Assembly: GCA_018398765.1 (NCBI GenBank) | Contig: JAHBMJ010001050.1 | Location: forward strand, 8,714 to 23,713 | Direction: 5' to 3' | Source of the DNA: Chromera velia | Taxonomy: Eukaryota > Sar > Chromeraceae | Length of the DNA: 15,000 nucleotides | The notes under the pieces: model-generated | What the model was told of the DNA's origin: nothing | Seen by the model: only the letters and a program-made list of their open reading frames with translations | The model's database searches: none | In this document: positions 9,141 through 15,000 of the stretch, piece after piece | Numbering within the stretch: the stretch's first letter is position 1 | Layout of the letters: each line of letters starts with the position of its first letter | Position numbers and translations under genes: made by a program

Positions 9141-9162
9141 CACCCGGTATAAAACACCGGTG
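9141..9162 (-). other. 3' UTR hairpin with one-base bulge
   Basis: CACCCGG (9141-9147) pairs with CCGGTG (9157-9162) except for one bulged C. The loop is AT-rich. Confidence 0.45.
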
Positions 9163-9244
9163 AAGTTCGACATGCATAGGTACGCTAGGAGCTAGAAAGT
9201 CAGAGCACCATAAAAACCCTAGGGCGGCTTGACAATACGACTGG

Positions 9245-9260
9245 GCCGCAGCATTGCGGC
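9245..9260 (-). other. 3' UTR hairpin (6-bp stem)
   Basis: GCCGCA (9245-9250) and TGCGGC (9255-9260) form a 6-bp GC-rich stem with a four-base loop. It is one of several hairpins in the retroelement 3' UTR. Confidence 0.5.
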
Positions 9261-9752
9261 AGCAATCGATCAGCGAAATACGGGAAAATGAATTCCGCGG
9301 CGGTATGCTCAATTGGAAGCATGGCGTTGCACGACGACACATGACGAAGAAATGCCGAAGAACAGGACACACCAAAGAACAGCACACGCATGAAAGGGAA
9401 CCAGGAAAGACAATGCCAAATCGAGTACAAAACAGGACGTACAGACGAGCATAAAGCTTAAGCTCAAGCTCCCGTCATTGTCCACAAGAACGTGAAAAGC
9501 TTTCGACATGAAGAGAAAATACGGAGCAGACTCCTCGTACGAAATACAAAGAGATCCAAAAAACCGAATGAGCTCTCAAACACGTATAAAAAAGGCCCTA
9601 CGGATCATAGACGAATATGCTAATACACAAAGAGGGCACACAAAACCAACAAAGAAAACCATATACCATCAGAATCGAAGTTGACTACCACATGCATGCA
9701 AAAACGAAACGAACCATAAAAAAAAAAAAAAACACTCTCATGGTATAGACGC

Positions 9753-10604
9753 CTATGCTGCCTGCTCAGCCCCTCCCTGCACAAACACCTCCCGATCGTG
9801 GGAGAGCTGTGTGGACAGCTCCTGCCCCAGGAGAGATGCCGGCTGGAGAGGGCTACGCTGACCCTTGTCATGGAAAGCAGAGGTCAGGATATTGATCGCC
9901 ACATACCTTTGTAACGTGTAGCCTAAGATCTTCCAATACCGATCAGTCAGACAAGACCACACAGTGTTCATGCTCCCCTCTGACAGCACACCCTCCCGAT
10001 TCATTGCAATGATAACAATTTCCTTGACAAAGGAGACCGTTTCCTTGTCAGGGCGACCAAATGACTCGAAAACGAGAGGGACGAAACGAAGCCCTACCGA
10101 ATGTACAGCTGTTGTATACTTCCGTGTCTTCTCCTCACTCCTCGTCCTGGCTGCTGCCCCTGCAGTTTTTACTCGTGTACACAGGCGAGCGGCATCAGAA
10201 GAAATGGGAAAAGTGATGGACACATTAGCAACCATCGTATCACCTGTCGAAAGAGAGGCAAAGATGTCTACTCGTTTGTGGCGGCAATCAGGGAGGCGGC
10301 TGTCTTTAGCAACCCCCAGATGCCTAAAAGTGGTCTCCTCTAAGACATGAGTATGACAGAGACCCCGAAGAATCTCCATGAAAGCACCTTTTACCTCTTC
10401 GTGCCTCCATACCACCCCCCCTCCATTTAGGCACTTCTGAGTATGGTGGCCCCCAACATCCAGCGCGGCCCCACATGCACAAACCCCCGCCCTCCATATC
10501 TCAGGGATCGACAGGCCCAGCCTAACACGAAGAGCCACACGGTAGACAGCAGGGGGGAAACAAAGCCAGCCTGAGGACGGGATGGCGCTCAACCAGCTCG
10601 ATAC
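9753..10604 (-). pseudogene. Zinc knuckle and restriction-like endonuclease of the retroelement
   Basis: The frame continues directly after TGA 10605. SWLSAIPSSGW then ALRVRLGL leads to a CCHC knuckle (C-x-C-x8-H-x4-C) at 10431-10481. A PD-(D/E)XK-like segment follows: RLPD, then RVDIF, then VANVSITFP at about 10207-10232. In relatives the last element typically reads D-V-T; here it is Asn (AAT at 10224-10226), one G-to-A change from Asp, so nicking activity is probably lost. The C-terminal part is helical with Arg, Leu and Gln and ends in VQGGAEQAA before TAG. This is the longest stop-free stretch of the RT/endonuclease half (about 284 codons). REL endonucleases nick the target DNA to prime reverse transcription. 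Confidence 0.8.
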
Positions 10605-12533
10605 TCAATCACCAGAGCATGAATGCAGCCAAACACGCTCTTCTACCGGCACATGGTAAAAAAACCATGTACGGCGCGCACGATTCAGGGCGTCCTCGAC
10701 CTTCTGCTGAACGTACCAGTCCCCGTGGGACCACCAACGCTGCGATTGATCGTCCCATGGCTTATGAAGGGGATGGTCTGCCTTGAGCTTGATGTCTTTC
10801 GTTATCCGCTGAGCCTTTTTGAAGGCATCTTTACATACAACCAGCCAAAAGAGTGAGAGAAAAGCTTGCCGGTGGTCCTGGACGGAGACCGCAGGGCCCA
10901 GAAACGACTGTCCTACCAGTCGATCAACCACCGTTTCTAAAGTGATCGCGTAGGACCCCACCAACCCCGCTGCCGCAGTTGTGTCAAAGCAAGTGAGCCC
11001 CAACCCTCCTTGGTACTGTAGTAAGTTACCGTACGCTTGCTTGCTCACCTGCCCCCACTCCATTGGGGAGAACCCCATCACCCTTACCCACAACTCCCCC
11101 AACTCCCTATCCGCCACCGCCTAGTCAGCGCGTTGCATCACATCCCCCATGATGCGGATGAGATAGACGAGCTTCGGCAACATACAAAAATGAAAAAGGA
11201 GATGTGCCCCCTGTGGGTCACCGTACTCCTCAATCGCTTTCCCCAACGCCTTCGCCTCATCCACCTTCTCCTAGGCTCTCTTGTAGGCTGTAGTCCCGTT
11301 CGCCGCCCTACACAAACGAAAGCCCGTCAAAGACGGAACGATTTCTAGAGGACAGGTATGAGGACACTGTTACATGTATCGCCATAGAGGGGAGTGAACA
11401 GAACTCTTACCTGGATGGAGCATTAGGCCAAACTCTTGTAGGCGGGCGGTGCTAACTCTCCAGGTATGAAGAATGCTGTCGTCTTGGTAGTGGGTCAAGC
11501 TGAGTGGGAAAACCATGGATACGTCGTTGATAAATGCCCCAACAAAACACCTCTTACCTTCGTGCTTTCCCTGCAGATCGCTGAGAAGGCATCCAAGGGA
11601 GGGCTTCAGCCCTAGACAGAAAAAGAGGGGCCTTGCAACGTCTCCCTGCTGTACCCCCTCCTCACACTTGATCTTCTGAAGCACGCCCCCCTGATCTCGG
11701 AAGACCAGGTCCGAAGGGGTGCCATACCAGAGTGTGAAAAACGGATACAGGTGCGGAAAATGGGTGTACAGCTCATCCATGAGTGCCTGGCGGTCACATG
11801 CGTTAAACACATTCTCTGCATCGAGGTTCAGGACCATCGACAAGGGAGAGTGCTGCAAACACGTTTGTATACTGTGAAAAAGCTTTTCCATCCCTGCTTA
11901 CGTCCGGACTGCGAACTAAAGAGGGCCTAAGTGTGTTTCAAACTCCTTCTCGTACTCCAGCAGGATAGACCTGGTCACCCATCTCCGCAAGACATCCCCC
12001 ACCACAATCGGGCAGACTTTTGACCCCTGGGCATCTTTTCTCAGTACAAAACATCTCCCCCCCGCTAGCAGCGTAAGGAATTCCACAGGTATGTCCCCTG
12101 CTGCCAGACAGGTTGCTATACGAAGGATGCATGCTTATAATGAGCCATCTCTGGGAAGGAAGAACGACAGATGTTCATAACGCCATCCTGTAACTCCCTG
12201 GGCCAACCCTCTTGGCACGGATTGCACCGCCTTCAGAAGATTCTCCCGAGAGAGAGAGAAAGACAGAGACTAGGACTGTGACTGGGATTGAGACTGTGTC
12301 TGCTGCGCTTGACGGAGGCGGAGAGGGGTCGCCCTGTGCGGGAACATGCCAGCGATTTTTCTGAAGGTCGCTACTGTGGCAGGCGCAACACTGAGCGACT
12401 GGAGCCGCGACGCTGCTTTTGACAGCGCCTCTTCCTCTACCAGACCCTTCACCTGTTTCCTTTTTAACTCCAAATCGTCCTCTGCTTGTTGTTACACAAA
12501 CCTGCGGGACCTCCGCTCTCTCCCTCTCTGCTG
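10605..12533 (-). pseudogene. Reverse transcriptase domain of the retroelement
   Basis: Read from 12533 down. A helical Lys/Arg/Glu segment contains GLVEEEALSKAASRL (about 12408-12452), then SVAPATVATF. A Gln-Ser repeat is broken by TAG 12270. RT motif 0, VPRGLAQGVTGW, lies at about 12195-12232. Motifs 1-2 (LLAGGRCFVLRKD, then CPIVVGDVLRR) lie at about 11975-12065, motif A (LNLDAENVFN, Asp at 11820-11822) at 11800-11828, motif B (EGVQQGDVARPL) at about 11630-11668, and motif C (AFINDVSMV) at about 11511-11534. The post-RT region includes GDPQGAHLL and QGGLGL. Motif C normally has two Asp; the first is Asn here (AAC at 11526-11528), which should abolish polymerisation. Internal stops lie at 12492, 12270, 12135, 11916, 11898, 11370, 11271 and 11121, and TGA 10605 ends the block. 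The enzyme would have primed cDNA synthesis at a nicked target site. Confidence 0.85.
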
Positions 12534-13604
12534 TCATTCCCGTAACAAGACCACGTCGTCCCGCAAAAGCCTCACTAAGCCCCCGAAATCGCCCTCCCAG
12601 AAAGCCTTAATCCTCCTGCGTCTGGCCGTAAAAGAGGCCTGCCCCCCTCTTTTGTCTTGCCTAAGGAAAAGAGAGGGGAAATACGCAAGGAGCTTCCATA
12701 CTCGCTCCGCCCTAACCGCACTTTCGTCTCCAAGGTGGTCAACTATCTCCTCAAGCACTGCAGCTAAGGCAAGGCGGAGTCTTCCATCCATACGACGGAC
12801 TGTTGGAATATCTAAATCATCCCAGGCTTCTTCCCAGTCGACTGAATCCCAATAAGCCCAGCACTCTTCCCAATCTGTTGCACGATCTGGCGTTTCTTCA
12901 GGCCCCTGTTCGTCTTCACTCCCCACGTCGCTTGTGTTGTCCTCGGGCCTGTCGTGCCGGTGTGCTTGCGGCACTGATGCTGCTGCTGCTGCTGCTGCTA
13001 TTGCGTTAGTCCCGCCACTGTTGGGGTGACGTGCTGCTTCACTGGCATTGCCGGCCACTGCCTGCACCTCCGGGCCTTGAGACCCCGTATGACTTCCTCC
13101 TTCTTCTGGGACTGCGGCTAGGACTGCGGGCATTCTCCTATCCCCCTGCGTACCTCTGTCCTTTCCTTCTCCTCCGTTTGACGCCCCTCTTGCCTCGTCA
13201 ACGCCTTGATCTGCCATGCTCTCATCTGTTTGTGCCTGTAGTTGCCTGTCACCGTCTGTGCTCTGGCAGTCGTCCTGCTGTCCCTCAAAAACGACCTCCC
13301 TCTCTTCTTTTGGGTCTGAGTCCGACGCTGCATTCTCTTCTCCAGCCTCCTGTCTGTTCTTCGTCCGCCTCGGCAATCCTGACAAAAAATCCCCCTCTGA
13401 GGCTTACTTTTCTTCGTCTTCCCCCCCCCTTTTTCCCGCCTGGCGCCGCTGAGCGAGCATATGCTCCACTGTTGATACTCTCTGCAATGGGTGAGCAAAC
13501 TAGGAAACTGCTGCCTCTGTCTGGGCCCCCATACCCGCGAAGGACTACAGAGAATCCGTGATAGGCCTCAAGCCAAACCTGCCAGTGACCCCCGTTGCCG
13601 GAAC
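12534..13604 (-). pseudogene. Linker and pre-RT region of the retroelement
   Basis: Same frame as its neighbours. 13386-13604 is Gln/Glu/Lys-rich with TAG at 13545 and 13500 and TAA at 13404. 12890-13385 is an acidic, Gln- and Gly-rich linker with a poly-Ala tract encoded by GCN repeats (about 12975-13005). At about 12818-12886 there is a Trp/Asp/Glu-rich cluster with Trp spaced 3-5 residues apart. At about 12640-12690 the sequence YFPSLFLRQDKRGG, followed by an Arg-rich helix and WEGDFGGL, resembles the conserved segment before the RT in REL-type elements that I know from algae, oomycetes and plants. The block ends at TGA 12534, after which homologous sequence continues in the same frame. 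No zinc finger is visible. Confidence 0.65.
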
Positions 13605-15000
13605 TCAGTCTGCTGCAGCCGCTGCCGCGGCGCCTGACACTGCGGTTGCATTGTCGTTCCCCTCCTGTGAGAAGCCGGGCGTGCGTGGGCGCGCAGGTCC
13701 CGGCAATGGCGCGTTTCGTATTTTTCGTTTGTTGTTTGCTAAACGGGTGAGGAAAAGGGGTCCCATGGAGCTGGCTGCTGATCCTGCTGTCTCTCTCTGC
13801 GCTGGGGCCGTCGCCGCTAAGATAGGATTTGCCCATCTCTGCGTTGGATGGGGATGACGGGTAAACTTCTCCTCTGAGGGCACTCTTGAGGGAGGTCTGG
13901 ATGGCCTGTCTCTTAGGGACTGCCCAGATGGATTCTCTACGTCTGACGTGTCTACGTCTGCTATCAGACGGTCGTCTGCTTCTGAGACTTCATCACGCTT
14001 TCCCCCGTTCTGTGCGTCTCCCGCCCCCTCCTTAGCCCCCTGCAATGGTATGTTGCCCTCTATAGAGTGAAGGGCTACGTTGATATCGCCCCCAAACCCC
14101 CCAATCCGCGCAAGCAGGTGGTGGGCCTCCAGGTCAGGCGGTGAGGGAGGGTGCCCGGGTGTGTCGGCTTCCCACATGCGGGCAGAGAGCAAAGAGAGAA
14201 GGAAGAGAGCAGTGAGGAGGCGCCCTGGCCTCCGACAGAGCCATCCGGCAGGTGTCGGTTCCCACTCAGCTGGACTTGGTCGTTCGTCTCTCCCTCGCAG
14301 TGATACCACTTCTTCTGGCTTGGCCTCTTGCCCCCCGTCCTCCAGCGACCAACAAGAGGGCTCAAACACTCTTCTCTCTTTGGTCGTCCATAGAGTGAGC
14401 AGCGCTGGTACCCCGGGAGGAAGTGTACCGACAGGGCAGGGTGTGGTCCCAAAAATAGGAGTGCCTGTATGCGACACTCCTAACAGGGTCGTTCGGAAGT
14501 TGAACGCCCCTATAACCGGTACCACCCTGCCTGCAAAGAGATTGACAGAGCCAGAAGAAAAGGGTATAGCATTCGGTGGCATAGTTCTGCTCGCGTAGAG
14601 AGCAAACATGAGAACACTGGCCAAAACCAAAGCCCCCCCAAAACGGTTTGACCTGGTTTATATCCATAGGTCTCCGGGCTGTGTACGTTTGCCTCGTATT
14701 CGTTTGCCTCGGCTCCGGCGCATGGTGACCGTTGCTTCAATGGAAAGCCAGGTTGCCTTCCAGATAAAGGTGAAGGCCGTGTACATAATGGTGCCAAGGA
14801 CCTCTGCCCAAGCGGTAGCGGTCCTTATAGAGCCAGTCACGAAGAATGCGAGGGCAGAAGTTGCATAAAGGGTGATCAAAATGACGATGCACGCAGTAAC
14901 AGCAAACCCGAATACTGTTACCTCTACGCATTTCTCGAACCTGCTGCCAAGCAGCGCAAGGGCCGCTATAATCGATACTATTGCATTTGCCTGGCCATGC
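13605..15000 (-). pseudogene. N-terminal region with membrane segments (unrecognised)
   Basis: Part of the polyprotein frame, cut at the right edge. I do not recognise its family. Hydrophobic stretches long enough to be membrane segments lie at about 14940-14990, 14832-14924 (possibly two), 14736-14800, 14590-14635 and 14181-14219. A basic patch (RRSRGKRIRGKR) follows the third at about 14690-14720. A stretch with several Cys, Gly and Pro (about 14340-14560) separates the later segments. The remainder (13605-14130) is Pro/Ser/Asp/Glu-rich and probably disordered, ending in a run of seven Ala before TGA at 13605. One TAA interrupts it at 14658. No C2H2 or CCHC finger, Myb or RRM domain, which are common at the start of such elements, is visible. 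It could be an element-specific ORF1-like domain or a captured membrane protein. Confidence 0.55.

Larger units (their letters stand above)
8939..9752 (-). other. 3' UTR of the retroelement
   Basis: About 800 nt between the end of the coding frame and the A-rich tail. No extended coding potential is seen; the short frames on both strands lack domains. The minus strand is T-rich just after the stop (T15 at 9718-9732). The half nearest the tail is hairpin-rich. In R2-like elements the 3' UTR RNA is what the reverse transcriptase recognises; by analogy this segment may have carried that signal. Confidence 0.6.
8860..15000 (-). mobile_element. Decayed REL-type non-LTR retrotransposon (5' end beyond window)
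   Basis: The element reads right to left. Its single minus-strand frame (15000 to 9753) encodes an N-terminal membrane-segment region, a linker, a pre-RT region, reverse transcriptase, a CCHC zinc knuckle and a PD-(D/E)XK-like endonuclease. It is followed by a roughly 800-nt 3' UTR with a structured RNA and an A-rich repeated tail near 8860-8938. An RT followed by zinc knuckle and C-terminal restriction-like endonuclease is the architecture of the early-branching non-LTR clades (CRE, R2, R4, NeSL, HERO, Utopia-like). I cannot assign the clade. No LTRs, integrase, RNase H or APE endonuclease are seen. Fifteen in-frame stops and two altered catalytic residues show that it is not active under the standard code. 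The 3' boundary is approximate, the 5' end is outside, and a target-site duplication could not be looked for. Confidence 0.85.
9753..15000 (-). pseudogene. Single-frame retrotransposon polyprotein with 15 internal stops
   Basis: One frame holds all recognisable protein sequence over about 1,750 codons without a frameshift. Internal stops, by lowest + strand coordinate: TAA 14658, TGA 13605, TAG 13545, TAG 13500, TAA 13404, TGA 12534, TAA 12492, TAG 12270, TAA 12135, TAG 11916, TAA 11898, TAA 11370, TAG 11271, TAG 11121, TGA 10605. The frame ends at TAG 9753, with an in-frame TGA at 9738 five codons later. Between stops the sequence stays protein-like and matches the expected order of family motifs across each one. 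Every TAR is one C-to-T change from Gln, and every TGA is one such change from CGA (Arg). My hand count gives roughly 75-80 intact CAR codons in the same frame. The start codon is not in the window. Confidence 0.85.

Noticed and set aside
9718-9732. A15 on the + strand as the poly(A) tail of a + strand retroposed gene
   Set aside because: The sequence before it is the A-rich complement of the minus-strand 3' UTR. No + strand gene, truncated element or target-site duplication is seen, so a simple T-run in the UTR is the easier explanation.
11938-12132. Alternative minus frame with Cys-rich peptide (apparent zinc-binding protein)
   Set aside because: The neighbouring frame over the same bases contains RT motifs 1 and 2 and joins in phase with the RT on both sides, so the Cys-rich peptide is a shadow.
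12346-12855. Plus-strand frame of about 169 codons opposite the retroelement
   Set aside because: It is antisense to the pre-RT region, which has recognisable family motifs on the minus strand; the + strand peptide is Ser/Arg-rich with no domain.
1-15000. CRISPR arrays, bacterial operons or rRNA genes
   Set aside because: No regularly spaced direct repeats, no Shine-Dalgarno-led gene runs and no rRNA-like conserved blocks were seen on either strand.

Overview
The window looks like nuclear DNA of a microbial eukaryote. It has very low gene density, one apparently intronless gene, abundant GT/CT/CA/GA microsatellites and long strand-biased purine or pyrimidine tracts, plus a decayed non-LTR retrotransposon. 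There are no operons, no ribosome binding sites and no bacterial features. The base composition is mixed. The pattern would fit an alveolate or stramenopile alga (a chromerid, for example), but nothing here identifies the species.

Layout. 1-1406: upstream intergenic DNA with an AT-rich stretch (about 900-1065) followed by a GC-rich island (about 1083-1165) just before the gene. 1407-2288 (+): one confident protein gene, a 293-residue class I SAM-dependent methyltransferase-like protein. 2289-8860: about 6.5 kb of low-complexity intergenic DNA in which GA-rich and CT-rich blocks alternate between strands. It contains several compound microsatellites, a near-perfect palindrome and one non-repetitive island (7380-7530) that weakly resembles U1 snRNA. 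8860-15000 (-): a REL-type (restriction-like endonuclease) non-LTR retrotransposon, read right to left and cut off by the right window edge.

The retrotransposon is the main interest. A single minus-strand frame runs from base 15000 to 9753, about 1,750 codons. It covers, in order, a multi-membrane-segment N-terminal region, a Pro/acidic/Ala-rich linker, a pre-RT region, a complete reverse transcriptase fold, a CCHC zinc knuckle and a PD-(D/E)XK-like endonuclease. The frame never shifts but is broken by 15 stop codons. Twelve of these are TAA/TAG at places where Gln would fit, one of them exactly in register in a Gln-Ser repeat; three are TGA. Key Asp residues of both the RT (motif C) and the endonuclease are Asn. 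All of these can be explained by C:G to T:A transitions without indels, which suggests deamination- or RIP-like decay. A UAR=Gln code is a competing idea that the window alone cannot fully exclude. Downstream lies an approximately 800-nt 3' UTR with a compact RNA structure carrying two GNRA tetraloops, then an A-rich, short-tandem-repeat tail. The methyltransferase and the retroelement show no functional link.
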